From Catellatospora sichuanensis (GTDB lineage: Bacteria; Actinomycetota; Actinomycetes; Mycobacteriales; Micromonosporaceae): a stretch of DNA of 64,000 nt. How positions within the stretch are numbered: position 1 is the stretch's first letter; each line of letters begins with the position of its first letter. Below the pieces are notes generated by a model. It was not told the DNA's origin and searched no databases. It worked only from the letters and a program-made list of their open reading frames with translations. The stretch spans positions 248,001 through 312,000 of the forward strand of contig NZ_VIQO01000002.1 in the NCBI RefSeq assembly GCF_007483665.1. Direction: 5' to 3'. The position numbers and the translations under genes are program-made. Below, piece after piece: positions 15,882 through 24,890 of the stretch.

Positions 15882-16242
15882 GTACAGCCTCCGTCATCGG
15901 TGGCGCCGCCGGAACTGCGACGCTCTGTCACCCACTTTTGGATGGCACTCTTTGGTTGGCAACCGGTGTTTCTGGTTGGCACTGCGGCACAACTTAACCA
16001 ACCCGTAGGGGTAGGCACAAGCTCCTGTCCGCCATCTTCTCGCTATGAGTGCGACTGTCCGGCCCGAGTTGCCCGATAGCGCCATTATTTGTCCGTAAAT
16101 GCGATACCTACGGAGAGTAGCGACGCGCGGGGCAGCGCGTATATATAGGTGTCGCGTACAGAGACCGCTGGACCGCTGGCGGTGACCGCCGGCGAGTGGG
16201 TTACCGTTCGTTAAGGTCAGTACGGCGGAGAGGTGAGCACTG
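15882..16242. other. 361-bp divergent intergenic region
   Basis: This space separates the second M23 gene from the icmB-like gene. It holds the direct repeats described at 15940-15980, a TTAACCAACC complement of them near 15993, and an AT-rich patch GCGTATATATAGGT at 16137. No ORF with coding character and no riboswitch that I can recognise is present. Confidence 0.5.
15940..15980. promoter_or_regulatory. Three direct repeats of GGWTGGC upstream of M23 gene
   Basis: GGATGGC (15940), GGTTGGC (15954) and GGTTGGC (15974), each preceded by a T-rich patch, lie 60-100 bp before the GTG of the M23 gene at 15881. TTAACCAACC follows in the opposite sense near 15993. This looks like a multi-site binding region for a regulator. 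Confidence 0.35.
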
Positions 16243-16650
16243 ATGGGCACTCGTATTCGCGTGGTCGTCGCCAAGCCTGGGCTCGACGGGCACGACCGTG
16301 GCGCGAAGGTGGTGGCCAGAGCCCTGCGCGACGCGGGTATGGAGGTCATCTACACCGGCCTGCACCAGACCGCGGAGCAGATCGTGGAAACCGCGATCCA
16401 GGAGGACGCCGACGCGGTCGGCCTGTCCGTGCTGTCCGGCGCACACATGACCCTCTTCCCGCGCGTGGTCGAACTGCTGCGCGAGCGCGGCGCCGGCGAC
16501 ATGGTGGTGTTCGGCGGCGGCATCATCCCCGACGCGGACATCCCCGAGCTGGAGCGGCTGGGTGTGGCCAAGGTGTTCACGCCCGGGGCGACCACCCATG
16601 CCATCGTGGACTGGGTGCGGGCCAACGTGGCGACCGCGCAGCCTGCCTGA
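16243..16650 (+). CDS. icmB: Cobalamin-binding small subunit, IcmB-like
   Basis: This free-standing B12-binding domain has 135 residues. It closely follows the pattern of the small subunit of isobutyryl-CoA (or 2-hydroxyisobutyryl-CoA) mutase. The DxHxxG motif ([11 protein letters not shown]), whose histidine ligates cobalt, is followed by [13 protein letters not shown] and [12 protein letters not shown]. It needs a large catalytic subunit, which is not in the window, to isomerise acyl-CoA thioesters in valine or fatty-acid metabolism. GGAGAGG precedes ATG 16243. Partnership with a different mutase large subunit cannot be excluded from this window. Two hairpins follow the gene. Confidence 0.75.
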   Translation: MGTRIRVVVAKPGLDGHDRGAKVVARALRDAGMEVIYTGLHQTAEQIVETAIQEDADAVGLSVLSGAHMTLFPRVVELLRERGAGDMVVFGGGIIPDADIPELERLGVAKVFTPGATTHAIVDWVRANVATAQPA

Positions 16651-16674
16651 CCTCATATTCTTTGGGAACATCCC

Positions 16675-16705
16675 GCACCCCCGCGCCGGACCGGCCCGGG
16701 GGTGC
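16675..16705 (+). terminator. Hairpin after icmB-like gene
   Basis: GCACCCCCG (16675-16683) pairs with CGGGGGTGC (16697-16705). Confidence 0.55.
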
Positions 16706-16742
16706 GTGCGCGCTCCGGACGACTCACGGAAACGCAAAAAGG

Positions 16743-16779
16743 GAGGAGCCGGACGCACCCCTCACACGTCCGGCTCCTC
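16743..16779 (+). terminator. Second terminator after icmB-like gene
   Basis: GAGGAGCCGGACG (16743-16755) pairs perfectly with CGTCCGGCTCCTC (16767-16779), followed by TATG. It is preceded by an A-rich stretch (AAAAAGG), so it could act in both directions. Confidence 0.7.
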
Positions 16780-16943
16780 TATGCACGATGCCCCGCCGCC
16801 ACCCCTCGACCGACAGGGCATCGGCCGTTTGTGTCATCCTGCCTCAGCCGTTCCGGCCTCAGCTCTCTGACATCAGACTCAACGATGGCCCGCGGCCGGG
16901 GTTACGGCCTTTCGCGGGGTCACCGAGAAGAGTGACGGGCTGC

Positions 16944-16949
16944 TAGGTT
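16944..16949 (+). promoter_or_regulatory. -10 box TAGGTT, near-leaderless start
   Basis: TAGGTT ends 8 bases before ATG 16958. There is no Shine-Dalgarno, which fits leaderless initiation. Confidence 0.4.
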
Positions 16950-16957
16950 CACGCGCC

Positions 16958-17641
16958 ATGACCAGCCCTGACAACCTGGCGGGCACGCCCGTCCCCGCCA
17001 CCGTCCCGACACTGCGGCAGATCGTTCCGACAGACCTGCCGGTCACGGTGCGGCTCTCCGGCGTCAGCCGGCACGTGTTCACCCACCGCCGCGGGGAGGT
17101 GGTGCTGGTCGTGCTGGTGGCGCTGATGCTCCTGCCCGCCGCCGGCTACCTGCTGATGAACCCCGGCGAGACCGTGCACAGCAACCGGTACGGCGACATG
17201 AACGGCGGACTGCTGGGCGCGGGTGCGCTGCTGCTCGCCGTGGGCCTCGCGGTGGCACTGCCCGTCTCCGTGCTCCGGCAGCAGCGCCAGCTGCAGCTCG
17301 CGGCCGACGCGCACGGCGTGTACGTCCGGCCGTTCCTGGACAAGGCGCGGGTGCTGCACCTGCCGTGGGCGGACGTCGAGTCGATCTACGTCCGCCAGTG
17401 GCACGGCCCGCAGCTCTGTGTGAAGCCCCGTGACACCCGTATCGAGCCGCAGTTCAACCTCAACCAGCGGGGCGACGCGGGCAACCGGGCCGGTGCCGCC
17501 GTCGCGCAGAAGCGCAGGATGAAGAAGCTGGGGACCAACATCCACGTGCCGATCGCCGCGGCTCCCGGCACCCCGGCCGAACTCCTGGCGGCGCTGCGGT
17601 ACCAGGCCGGCGGCCGGGTGCCGGTGGAGATGTCCGCCTGA
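16958..17641 (+). CDS. Membrane protein with two spans and PH-like C-terminal domain
   Basis: I do not recognise a named family for this 227-residue protein. Two hydrophobic segments (about residues 49-66 and 85-106) are separated by a short loop, MNPGETVHSNRYGDMNGG. A soluble C-terminal half starts RQQRQLQLAADAHGVYVRPF and contains LHLPWADVESIYVR, the pattern seen in bacterial PH-like membrane proteins. It ends with PAELLAALRYQAGGRVPVEM. It sits alone between an icmB-like gene and sucC, with terminators on both sides. A structural or sensory membrane role is possible; no function is assigned. Confidence 0.75.
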   Translation: MTSPDNLAGTPVPATVPTLRQIVPTDLPVTVRLSGVSRHVFTHRRGEVVLVVLVALMLLPAAGYLLMNPGETVHSNRYGDMNGGLLGAGALLLAVGLAVALPVSVLRQQRQLQLAADAHGVYVRPFLDKARVLHLPWADVESIYVRQWHGPQLCVKPRDTRIEPQFNLNQRGDAGNRAGAAVAQKRRMKKLGTNIHVPIAAAPGTPAELLAALRYQAGGRVPVEMSA

Positions 17642-17654
17642 GTCCGGGCACGCT

Positions 17655-17684
17655 CGCCCGGTGTGCAGTTGGGCACACCGGGCG
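17655..17684 (+). terminator. Terminator before sucC
   Basis: CGCCCGGTGTGC (17655-17666) pairs perfectly with GCACACCGGGCG (17673-17684) around 6 bases. Confidence 0.7.
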
Positions 17685-17821
17685 GTCGTGCCGATACGTT
17701 GTGCTGACCGACCGTTAGGCTGCGCGGAAGGCCCAGCCAGCGGAGGATGGGCAATGGTCCCTACGCGTCGCAGCGGGCGTCCAGCCCGCGACGCCATGGG
17801 CTGGACAACGAAGAGGTATCG

Positions 17822-19000
17822 GTGGACCTGTACGAGTACCAGGGGCGCGATGTCTTCGAGAAGCACGGCCTGCCCGTGCTCGCCGGTGGCGTCGCCGAGA
17901 CCCCTGAGGAGGCCCGCGCCATCGCCGAGCGCCTGGGCGGCCGGGTCGTCGTCAAGGCGCAGGTGAAGGTCGGTGGCCGCGGCAAGGCCGGTGGCGTGAA
18001 GCTTGCCGCCGACGCGACCGAGGCGTACGACCGCGCGAACGACATCCTTGGCATGGACATCAAGGGCCACACGGTCCACAAGGTGATGCTGGCCGAGACC
18101 GCCGACATCGTCGAGGAGTACTACTTCTCCTACCTGCTGGACCGGGCGAACCGCACCTTCCTGTGCATCGCCAGCGTCGCCGGCGGCATGGAGATCGAGA
18201 CCGTCGCCGAGGAGGCCCCGGAGAAGGTCGCGAAGATCGCGATCGACGCCAACCGCGGTGTCGACGAGGCGCTGGCGCGTGAGATCGTCACCGCCGGCCA
18301 CTTCCCGGCCGAGGTTGCCGACCAGGTCGTGGACATCGCGATCAAGCTGTGGCAGACCTTCCGGGCCGAGGACGCGACCCTGGTCGAGGTCAACCCGCTC
18401 GCCAAGATCAGCTCCGGCAAGGTGCTGTGCCTGGACGCGAAGGTGACGCTGGACGAGAACGCCGGCTTCCGCCACGCCGATCACGAGGCGCTGGAGGACA
18501 AGGCCGCGGTCGACCCGCTGGAGCAGGCCGCCAAGGCCAAGGACCTCAACTACGTCAAGCTCGACGGCGAGGTCGGCATCATCGGCAACGGCGCGGGCCT
18601 GGTCATGTCCACGCTCGACGTGGTCGCGTACGCCGGTGAGGAGTTCGGCGGGGTCAAGCCCGCGAACTTCCTCGACATCGGCGGCGGCGCGTCCGCGGAG
18701 GTCATGGCGAACGGTCTGGAGATCGTGCTGTCGGACCCCGCGGTCAAGAGCGTGTTCGTCAACGTCTTCGGCGGCATCACCGCGTGCGACGCGGTCGCCA
18801 ACGGCATCGTGCAGGCGCTGGCCATGCTGGAGAGCCGCGGCGAGACCGTGACGAAGCCGCTGGTCGTACGCCTCGACGGCAACAACGCCGAGGCCGGTCG
18901 CGCGATCCTCGACAGCGCGAACAACCCGCTCGTGCAGCGGGTGGACACCATGGACGGCGCGGCCAAGCGTGCCGCCGAGCTCGCCGCAGCGGGGAAGTGA
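17822..19000 (+). CDS. sucC: Succinyl-CoA synthetase beta subunit
   Basis: This 392-residue subunit works with SucD in the substrate-level phosphorylation step of the TCA cycle (succinyl-CoA to succinate). It begins [20 protein letters not shown], the standard start. The ATP-grasp domain includes [27 protein letters not shown] and [15 protein letters not shown]. The C-terminal CoA-ligase domain carries [10 protein letters not shown] and [13 protein letters not shown] 17822 is preceded by GAAGAGG and gives the usual length; the longer open frame has no family support. sucD follows after 6 bases. Confidence 0.95.
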   Translation: MDLYEYQGRDVFEKHGLPVLAGGVAETPEEARAIAERLGGRVVVKAQVKVGGRGKAGGVKLAADATEAYDRANDILGMDIKGHTVHKVMLAETADIVEEYYFSYLLDRANRTFLCIASVAGGMEIETVAEEAPEKVAKIAIDANRGVDEALAREIVTAGHFPAEVADQVVDIAIKLWQTFRAEDATLVEVNPLAKISSGKVLCLDAKVTLDENAGFRHADHEALEDKAAVDPLEQAAKAKDLNYVKLDGEVGIIGNGAGLVMSTLDVVAYAGEEFGGVKPANFLDIGGGASAEVMANGLEIVLSDPAVKSVFVNVFGGITACDAVANGIVQALAMLESRGETVTKPLVVRLDGNNAEAGRAILDSANNPLVQRVDTMDGAAKRAAELAAAGK

Positions 19001-19006
19001 ACTGAC

Positions 19007-19894
19007 ATGGCTATCTGGCTCACCAAGGACTCCAAGGTCATCGTCCAGGGCATGACCGGTTCCGAGGGCTCCAAGCACACCCGTCGCATGCTGGCCGCGG
19101 GCACCCAGATCGTGGGTGGCGTGAACCCCCGCAAGGCGGGCACCTCGGTCGACTTCGACGGCACCGCGGTGCCGGTGTTCGGCTCGGTCGCCGACGCCAT
19201 GAAGGAGACCGGCGCGGACGTCACCGTCATCTTCGTGCCGCCGGCGTTCACCAAGGACGCCGTCGTCGAGGCGATCGACGCGGGCATCGGCCTGGCCGTC
19301 GTGATCACCGAGGGCGTGCCGGTGCACGACACCGCCGCCTTCTGGGCGCACGCGGTCGAGACCGGCAACAAGACCCGGATCATCGGCCCGAACTGCCCCG
19401 GCGTCGCGTCCCCGGGCGCCAGCAACGCGGGCATCATCCCGGCCGACATCTCCGGCTCCGGCCGCATCGGCCTGGTGTCGAAGTCCGGCACGCTGACCTA
19501 CCAGCTCATGTACGAGCTGCGGGACATCGGCTTCTCGACCGCGGTGGGCATCGGCGGCGACCCGATCATCGGCACCACCCACATCGACGCGCTCGCGGCC
19601 TTCCAGGACGACCCGGAGACCGAGGCCATCGTCATGATCGGTGAGATCGGCGGCGACGCCGAGGAGCGGGCGGCCGAGTTCATCAAGGCGCACGTGACCA
19701 AGCCGGTCGTCGGTTACATCGCCGGCTTCACCGCCCCGCCCGGCAAGACCATGGGCCACGCGGGCGCGATCATCTCGGGCTCGTCCGGCACCGCCGACGC
19801 CAAGAAGGCGGCACTGGAGGCGGCCGGGGTCAAGGTCGGCAAGACGCCGTCGGAGACCGCGCGCCTGATGCGTGAGGTCATGTCCGGCCGCTGA
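19007..19894 (+). CDS. sucD: Succinyl-CoA synthetase alpha subunit
   Basis: This 295-residue subunit binds CoA and carries the phosphohistidine. It starts [20 protein letters not shown]. The CoA-binding Rossmann domain has [11 protein letters not shown], and [11 protein letters not shown] lies in the middle. The active-site His251 is in [11 protein letters not shown]. It is cotranscribed with sucC and closed by the terminator at 19913-19949. Confidence 0.95.
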   Translation: MAIWLTKDSKVIVQGMTGSEGSKHTRRMLAAGTQIVGGVNPRKAGTSVDFDGTAVPVFGSVADAMKETGADVTVIFVPPAFTKDAVVEAIDAGIGLAVVITEGVPVHDTAAFWAHAVETGNKTRIIGPNCPGVASPGASNAGIIPADISGSGRIGLVSKSGTLTYQLMYELRDIGFSTAVGIGGDPIIGTTHIDALAAFQDDPETEAIVMIGEIGGDAEERAAEFIKAHVTKPVVGYIAGFTAPPGKTMGHAGAIISGSSGTADAKKAALEAAGVKVGKTPSETARLMREVMSGR

Positions 19895-19912
19895 CGCCGT
19901 ACGCACGTGAAA

Positions 19913-19949
19913 CGGTGGGCGTCCTCCCGATCGGGGAGGACGCCCACCG
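19913..19949 (+). terminator. sucCD terminator with T tract
   Basis: CGGTGGGCGTCCTCCC (19913-19928) pairs with GGGAGGACGCCCACCG (19934-19949), followed by TGCTTTT. It may also serve the convergent gene that ends at 19960. Confidence 0.88.
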
Positions 19950-19959
19950 TGCTTTTCGG

Positions 19960-20352
19960 TCAGTAGCCGCGGTGGTTGGACATGCTCCCGCTGAACGCGC
20001 CCGCGACGCAGGCCAGGATCACGCCGATCACCGCCAGTGCGGTGAACGCGATGCCGAGCCAGAAGGCGACCTTGCCCAGCGTCTGGTCCACGCCCCGCTC
20101 CCGGGCCTCCTTCATGGACAGCCAGCCGAACAGGATGCCCAGCGGCGCGCAGCAGAACACGGCGGTGACGATGCCGATGATGCCGTAGATCAGCGGCATG
20201 TCCTTGCCGCCGCCCGGCGGCGGCGTCGCGCCGTACGGCGGTGGTGGTGGCGGCACCGGCGGCGGCGGTGGCGGCGGGTTGAGCGGCGGTGGCGCCGGTG
20301 GAGGGGTCACCGGTGGCGGCGGCTCATATGGCGGCAGCGGGTCGTTCGTCAT
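19960..20352 (-). CDS. Proline-rich small membrane protein (DUF4190-like) A
   Basis: A 48-residue N-terminal tail made mainly of proline is followed by two hydrophobic spans (IYGIIGIVTAVFCCAPLGILFG and AFWLGIAFTALAVIGVILACV) with a short basic loop, SMKEARERGVDQTLGK; total length is 130 residues. The first span holds a Cys-Cys pair. This organisation matches the DUF4190-like small membrane proteins common in actinobacteria. Translation through the polyproline tract should need EF-P. It is one of three similar genes in 4 kb; the next ends 24 bases upstream on the same strand, so the two may be cotranscribed. Confidence 0.78.
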   Translation of the reverse strand: MTNDPLPPYEPPPPVTPPPAPPPLNPPPPPPPVPPPPPPYGATPPPGGGKDMPLIYGIIGIVTAVFCCAPLGILFGWLSMKEARERGVDQTLGKVAFWLGIAFTALAVIGVILACVAGAFSGSMSNHRGY

Positions 20353-20375
20353 GGGTTTCCCCTATCCCGACTAGT

Positions 20376-20714
20376 TCAGTTGAACTTCATCCCGCCGCTG
20401 GAGTAGCGGATGCCGTAGATGATGTTCCAGATGATGCCGATGACACCGACGGCCATCGCGATGTAACCCAGCGTCGGTTTCTTGCCGACCTTCTTCGCCT
20501 CCTGCACCGACAGCCAGCCCAGGACCAGGCCGATGATGCCGCAGCAGCACAGGCCGAGCACGATGCCGAGCACGCCGTACAGGGTCACCCGGTCGCCGCC
20601 CTTCGACGGCATGCCCGACGGCGTCCCGTAAGGCGGCGGGCCCGGTGGCGGTGGCGGCACCGGCGGCGGTGGAGGCGGCGGCGGCACTGACGGCGGTGGC
20701 GGTGTGTAGGTCAC
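20376..20714 (-). CDS. Proline-rich small membrane protein (DUF4190-like) B
   Basis: This paralogue of the gene at 19960 has 112 residues. A 30-residue proline-rich tail is followed by two hydrophobic spans (LYGVLGIVLGLCCCGIIGLV and GYIAMAVGVIGIIWNIIYGI) with the loop SVQEAKKVGKKPTLG. Three adjacent cysteines lie in span one. The function is unknown; such proteins may act in envelope assembly. The start at 20714 is read as GTG, preceded by GAGGAGGC. Confidence 0.78.
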   Translation of the reverse strand: MTYTPPPPSVPPPPPPPPVPPPPPGPPPYGTPSGMPSKGGDRVTLYGVLGIVLGLCCCGIIGLVLGWLSVQEAKKVGKKPTLGYIAMAVGVIGIIWNIIYGIRYSSGGMKFN

Positions 20715-20838
20715 GACAAGCCTCCTCGATGAACGACCTTGTTCGCAGCGTATCCCTCCTAACTCGCATATCGGGTCGAAATGGCCACGGGGTAGGGTTC
20801 ATAGTCAACCCGGCTCGTTTGTGGTTAGGTAGCGCCTG

Positions 20839-22557
20839 ATGACGGAGCAAGGTGAGTCCCTCGGCGTGCAGCCTGAGCTGCGGCGCGCTGCGCCCGGCGA
20901 GAGTTTGGACGCATACTCGCGGTCGCCCTCGGACGGTCCGCGTCCCGCTGTACCGGACACCCGCGAACCCGGCTCGAACCCGTCCGAACGCGATGCCGCC
21001 GCACCGGCGGCGGCGCGCGGCGACACGCCCGGCGGCGCGGCCGAACCGGACACCGGCGCGAGCCCCGGCGTCGACACCACCGCACCGGACGGGCCCCCTC
21101 CCGCCGTCGAACCCGATCCGGACCGTGCCGCCGCCTCCGTCGAGGCCGAACCGGACACCGGCGGGTTCGCTGACGACGGGGCGCTGGCCACCCGGGACAC
21201 CGTCAAGATCGATCTGGCGCAGCTGGCGGCGCGGGAGACGGTCAAAATCGACGTCGGCCGCCCTGTGCCACGGGAGCCGCTGGACGACGAGATCGCCACC
21301 ATGGAGACCGTGCTGCTGCCGCGCGGCCGCCCGGCGGGCATGCTGCGCCCGCGGGGCGCGCCGCTGCCGGTGGCGGCGCTGGTCAACACGGGCTGGGCGG
21401 CGCTGCTGGTGCTCGGGCCGCTGATGCTGCTGACAGTGGCCGCGCGGGCCGCCGAGGGAGCCGTGGACTGGGGGCTCTCGCTGCGCCTGGTGCTGGCCGC
21501 TTGGCTGCTCGGCCACGGCGTGCCGATCACCGTGCCGGTCAATGGGCAGCTGGGCACGATGGAACTGGCGCCGCTCGCGCTCACCGCGTTCGCGCTGTGG
21601 CGGGTCAACCGGGCCGGGGTGCACACGACCCGGGCGATGGGAGCCCAGGGCAGCGGGTCGATCCGGCACGCGGTGCTGGGCACACTGGCGGTGGCCGCGG
21701 TGTACGGCTGCTTCGGTGTGCTCGCCGCGGCGCTGGCCGACGGGCCGGGACTGTTCGTGACCCCGTGGCGGGCCGGACTGCACTTCGTGGTGCTGGGCGC
21801 GGTGGCGGGCGCCATCGGGGTGCTGCGCAGCGGCGGGGTGCTGCGCCGGCTGGCCCGGCAGACGCCGGTGCTGCTGCGCGACGGCGTACGGGCCGGCGTG
21901 GTCGCCGCGCTGCTGGTGCTGGCGGTCGGCGCGGGCGCGGTGGGCCTCGCGGTGGCGATGAACGGCGCGCAGGCCACCCACGACCTCGCCGGGTTCTCCA
22001 CCGGGGTGCTCGGCCAGGCCGGGCTCACCCTGCTGAGCCTCGTGTACGGGCCGAACTTCGCCGTCTGGGCGGCGTCCTACCTGCTGGGCCCGGGGTTCGC
22101 CGCGGGCACCCTGCCGCTGACCCACCTGCCGGTGTTCGCCGGGGTGCCGACCGGCCCGCTACGGGGCCTGGGGTGGCTGCTCACGGTGCTGCCGCTGCTC
22201 GGCGGCGTGGCCGCGGCGGTGCTGATGGCGCGGCGGCGGCTGCGGCCGCGCCGCTCCCGCCTCGGCGACGTGCTCACGCCCCAGCCGCGATGGCTGCGGA
22301 TGTGCGGCTCGGCGCTGACCGCCGGAGTGGTGGCCGGAGCGCTGCTGGCCGCGGCCGCGTACGCATCGGGCGGGGTGCTGCCGGTGGCCGGCCCGGTGCG
22401 CACCGGACCGGTGGTCTGGCAGGTCGCGGCGATGGCGGCGCTGGTGGTGGCGCTGGGCGGCCTGCTCGGGGTCGCCGGGTTCTGGGCGGTGCGCGGTCTG
22501 CGGAAAGAGACCGACGGGCGGCCCGCCGTGCGGACCGCCCGTCAGCTGGTGCAGTGA
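20839..22557 (+). CDS. PerM-like polytopic membrane protein (DUF6350)
   Basis: This 572-residue protein begins with a long acidic, Pro/Ala-rich cytoplasmic region (about residues 1-175) that contains internal repeats (RDTVKIDLAQLAA and RETVKIDVGRPVP). About ten hydrophobic spans follow. The membrane core and its position between sucD and purN match the mycobacterial PerM (Rv0955) neighbourhood, where the protein is linked to cell division and persistence. That assignment is family-level. The extended VKID repeat region looks like a protein-binding or phosphorylatable tail (several Thr in TVKID and METVLLP). It is convergent with the small gene at 22565, and a hairpin lies within its last codons. 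Confidence 0.8.
   Translation: MTEQGESLGVQPELRRAAPGESLDAYSRSPSDGPRPAVPDTREPGSNPSERDAAAPAAARGDTPGGAAEPDTGASPGVDTTAPDGPPPAVEPDPDRAAASVEAEPDTGGFADDGALATRDTVKIDLAQLAARETVKIDVGRPVPREPLDDEIATMETVLLPRGRPAGMLRPRGAPLPVAALVNTGWAALLVLGPLMLLTVAARAAEGAVDWGLSLRLVLAAWLLGHGVPITVPVNGQLGTMELAPLALTAFALWRVNRAGVHTTRAMGAQGSGSIRHAVLGTLAVAAVYGCFGVLAAALADGPGLFVTPWRAGLHFVVLGAVAGAIGVLRSGGVLRRLARQTPVLLRDGVRAGVVAALLVLAVGAGAVGLAVAMNGAQATHDLAGFSTGVLGQAGLTLLSLVYGPNFAVWAASYLLGPGFAAGTLPLTHLPVFAGVPTGPLRGLGWLLTVLPLLGGVAAAVLMARRRLRPRRSRLGDVLTPQPRWLRMCGSALTAGVVAGALLAAAAYASGGVLPVAGPVRTGPVVWQVAAMAALVVALGGLLGVAGFWAVRGLRKETDGRPAVRTARQLVQ
22513..22543 (+). terminator. Hairpin inside end of PerM-like gene
   Basis: GACGGGCGG (22513-22521) pairs with CCGCCCGTC (22535-22543), just before the stop. 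It is possibly a terminator shared by the convergent genes. Confidence 0.4.
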
Positions 22558-22564
22558 CGGCTGA

Positions 22565-22855
22565 TCACATGCCCGCAGCGCCGTTGGCGCTGAGCACGAA
22601 GACCTGCAGGCCGCAGCAGATGCAGCCGAGGGCCCAGCCGATGCCGCCGATGATGAGGGCGAGCTTCGACCACTTCTTGGACTCGGCCGCGGCAGCCTGG
22701 GCGCCCGCGTAGTCGCCCGCCTGCAGCAGCGGGTTGACCTTGTTGGCGTTGATGATGGCCGGGATGGCCAGCGGCCAGAACAGGAAGATCGAGACGATCG
22801 ACATCGTCAGATTGTTGTCGATCTGCGGCTGCGGCTGCTGGGAACCGTAGGTCAT
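22565..22855 (-). CDS. CD225/dispanin family small membrane protein
   Basis: A short Gln/Pro-rich tail leads into a re-entrant or membrane segment (NLTMSIVSIFLFWPLAIPAI), the family-typical cytoplasmic loop NANKVNPLLQAGDYAGAQ, KKWSKLALIIGG and a second span with two cysteines (GCICCGLQVFVL); total length is 96 residues. This layout is characteristic of the CD225/dispanin family, whose eukaryotic members are the interferon-induced transmembrane proteins. Bacterial function is unknown. It lies among the proline-rich DUF4190-like genes, which share its two-span, Cys-rich architecture. Confidence 0.82.
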   Translation of the reverse strand: MTYGSQQPQPQIDNNLTMSIVSIFLFWPLAIPAIINANKVNPLLQAGDYAGAQAAAAESKKWSKLALIIGGIGWALGCICCGLQVFVLSANGAAGM

Positions 22856-22940
22856 GGAGACTCCAGGGGTGTCGGGGTGGTGGCTCGGAGTGAGCCGTTG
22901 CCAAACGTGCGGAGTCTAATGGCAAGCTGTGACGGATGTG

Positions 22941-22976
22941 ACTGGTGGGACAGCTGATATCAGCTGTCCCACCAGT
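22941..22976 (-). terminator. 36-bp perfect palindrome, terminator of proline-rich gene C
   Basis: ACTGGTGGGACAGCTGAT (22941-22958) is followed directly by its exact reverse complement (22959-22976). It begins 12 bases beyond the stop of the minus-strand gene at 22989. Confidence 0.7.
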
Positions 22977-22988
22977 CGACACAAGTGA

Positions 22989-23984
22989 TCAGTTGAACTG
23001 CTGGTACTGGTCGTAGATGCGGTCCTGCCATCCGGTCGCGATACCGCAGATCGCGGCGATCATGGCGATGACGCCGAGCGCGATGGCGACCCAGCCGAGC
23101 CACGACATCGAGGCCGCGCCCTTCTTCACCTTGTTGAGGTGCATGGCGCCGAGAATGACCGCCGGAATGCCGCCGATGAACGGGGCACCGTTGATCCAGG
23201 GGCAGCAGCAGCACCCGGTGCCGATGATGCCGCAGGCCAGCGCGATCCAACCGAACAGGTTGTTCTGCCCGCCCGCCTTCTGATAGACGGTGCCCTGGGC
23301 GGGACCCAGTGGCGGTGGTGGTGGCGGCGGCCCTCCGATCGAGGGCGGTGGCGGTGGCGGCGGTGGCGGCGGCAGCGGGGTGCCCCCTGAGCTGTACACC
23401 GTTCCGCCGCCCGAGCCGTAGGGATCGGCCACCGGGGGAGGCGGGGTGGGCGCCGGGAACGGCTGCTCTGCGGGCTCGGGCCAGCCCGGCGGCGTGGGCG
23501 TGCTCGCCCCGATCGACGGCGGTGGCGGCACCGGCGGCATCGGTGGCGGCGGTCCCGGCGGGGTGGGCGGCGTCGGCGGCGTGGGTGGCGTCGGCGGTGT
23601 CGGCGCGGTCGGGTCGCTCATGGCGGCCGGCGGCCCGAACTCCGGCGCGGGCGGCGGGTTGAACGGGTTGTCCACGCTGCCCGGCGGCTCCGGCCAGACG
23701 CCCCCGGCGGTGCCGGGGGAGCCCGTCGTCGGCGCGGCGGGCTCCGGCGCGGACGGCGGCTCCGGTGCGGACGCCGGGCTCGCGGACGGCGGCTCCGGCC
23801 CGGCGGCCGGGGAGACCGGTTCGGGACGCCACGTGGCGCCCTCGGGGGGTGCGGGAACCGGCTCGCTCGGTGGCGGCGGCACATCCGGCGAGGGCGGGGC
23901 AGGCGGCTGGTCCTCGCGCGGCGGCTGCGGCGGCCAGGACGGCGGCTCCTCCGGCGTCTCCGGTGGCTTCGGCGGTTGCGTCAA
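22989..23984 (-). CDS. Proline-rich small membrane protein (DUF4190-like) C, long tail
   Basis: About 240 residues of Pro/Glu/Ala-rich, low-complexity sequence precede a two-span C-terminal domain ([20 protein letters not shown] and [20 protein letters not shown]) with the loop [11 protein letters not shown]; the protein has 331 residues. The C-terminal domain resembles genes A and B at 19960 and 20376. The tail includes runs of [11 protein letters not shown] and polyproline. The start is TTG 23984, with GAGGAG 6-7 bases before it. The tail probably lies in the cytoplasm as a flexible or SH3-like-binding region. It may be cotranscribed with nothing else; a palindrome terminates it. Confidence 0.75.
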   Translation of the reverse strand: MTQPPKPPETPEEPPSWPPQPPREDQPPAPPSPDVPPPPSEPVPAPPEGATWRPEPVSPAAGPEPPSASPASAPEPPSAPEPAAPTTGSPGTAGGVWPEPPGSVDNPFNPPPAPEFGPPAAMSDPTAPTPPTPPTPPTPPTPPGPPPPMPPVPPPPSIGASTPTPPGWPEPAEQPFPAPTPPPPVADPYGSGGGTVYSSGGTPLPPPPPPPPPPSIGGPPPPPPPLGPAQGTVYQKAGGQNNLFGWIALACGIIGTGCCCCPWINGAPFIGGIPAVILGAMHLNKVKKGAASMSWLGWVAIALGVIAMIAAICGIATGWQDRIYDQYQQFN

Positions 23985-24161
23985 GATCGGCTCCTCGCGT
24001 TCGGCAGAGCGTGCGGGGTGACGGCGCCCGGCTGGCCGGGCGGGGTCGACACGTTCTGGAATGCAGTTCTTCGCCCAATATCTACTTTATTTGCGGGTTT
24101 GTCGGGCAAAACGCCGTAAGTGCGCCCCACACCCGACGCGAGCAGCGCCTCGGCTGCCCGA

Positions 24162-24167
24162 TAGGGT
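24162..24167 (+). promoter_or_regulatory. -10 box TAGGGT, leaderless purN
   Basis: TAGGGT ends 6 bases before GTG 24174, with no Shine-Dalgarno. This is the typical layout of a leaderless actinobacterial gene. Confidence 0.5.
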
Positions 24168-24173
24168 GCAGAG

Positions 24174-24779
24174 GTGACCGCTCGCCTCGTCGTCCTGGTC
24201 TCCGGTTCCGGTACCAATCTCCAAGCCCTGCTCGATGCCTGCGCCGACCCCGCGTACGGGGCGGCCGTCGTCGGCGTCGGCGCGGACCGCGCCGGCATCG
24301 CGGGCCTGACCCGCGCGCAGGCTGCGGGAGTGCCCACCTTCGTCGCCCGGGTCCCGGACTTCGCCACCCGCCAGGAGTGGGACGAAACGTTCACCGACCT
24401 GACCGCGGCGCACCAGCCCGACCTCGTGATCGGCGCGGGCTTCCTCAAGCTGGTGGGCAAGGCGTTCCTGGACCGGTTCGGCGGACGTTATGTCAACACC
24501 CACAACGCGCTGCTGCCGGCCTTCCCGGGCATGCACGGCCCGCGCGACGCCGTCGAGTACGGCGTGAAACTGGCCGGGGCGACGCTGCACTTCGTGGACG
24601 GCGGCGTGGACACCGGGCCGATCATCGCGCAGGTCGCGGTGCCGGTGCTCGACGACGACACCGAGGACACCCTCTCCGAGCGCATCAAGGACGCCGAGCG
24701 CGGGCAGCTGGTCGAGTACATCGGCCGGATGGCGCGCCACGGCTGGACCGTCAACGGCAGGAAAGTGATCGTCGGCTGA
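24174..24779 (+). CDS. purN: Phosphoribosylglycinamide formyltransferase
   Basis: PurN (201 residues) transfers a formyl group from 10-formyl-THF to GAR in purine synthesis. It starts [20 protein letters not shown], with the phosphate-binding SGSGTNLQ loop. The catalytic Asn and His are in [14 protein letters not shown], and the catalytic Asp is in [16 protein letters not shown] 24174 is supported by the -10 box 6 bases upstream. purH follows after 182 bases, interrupted by a micro-ORF element; the two catalyse linked steps of one pathway, and 10-formyl-THF can come from FolD at 33017. Confidence 0.94.
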   Translation: MTARLVVLVSGSGTNLQALLDACADPAYGAAVVGVGADRAGIAGLTRAQAAGVPTFVARVPDFATRQEWDETFTDLTAAHQPDLVIGAGFLKLVGKAFLDRFGGRYVNTHNALLPAFPGMHGPRDAVEYGVKLAGATLHFVDGGVDTGPIIAQVAVPVLDDDTEDTLSERIKDAERGQLVEYIGRMARHGWTVNGRKVIVG

Positions 24780-24890
24780 ACGGCCCTGTTCCCGTGCCGG
24801 GATCGGCGGGGAATGGAACGCGACAGCGTGCGGCGAGCGGACCACGGGGTCGGCGGCTCAGGCCGGCCCTGAACGTAGCGAGGAGAAGGC

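Larger units (their letters stand above)
16651..16957 (+). other. 307-bp intergenic region with two hairpins
   Basis: Two consecutive terminator-like hairpins (16675-16705 and 16743-16779) occupy the first half. The second half contains only the -10 box at 16944 for the next gene. I see no other feature. Confidence 0.5.

Noticed and set aside
22989-23984. Plus-strand glycine-rich (PE_PGRS-like) ORF at 23446-24021
   Set aside because: It is the reverse complement of the proline-rich tail; the minus-strand frame ends in a recognisable two-span membrane domain.
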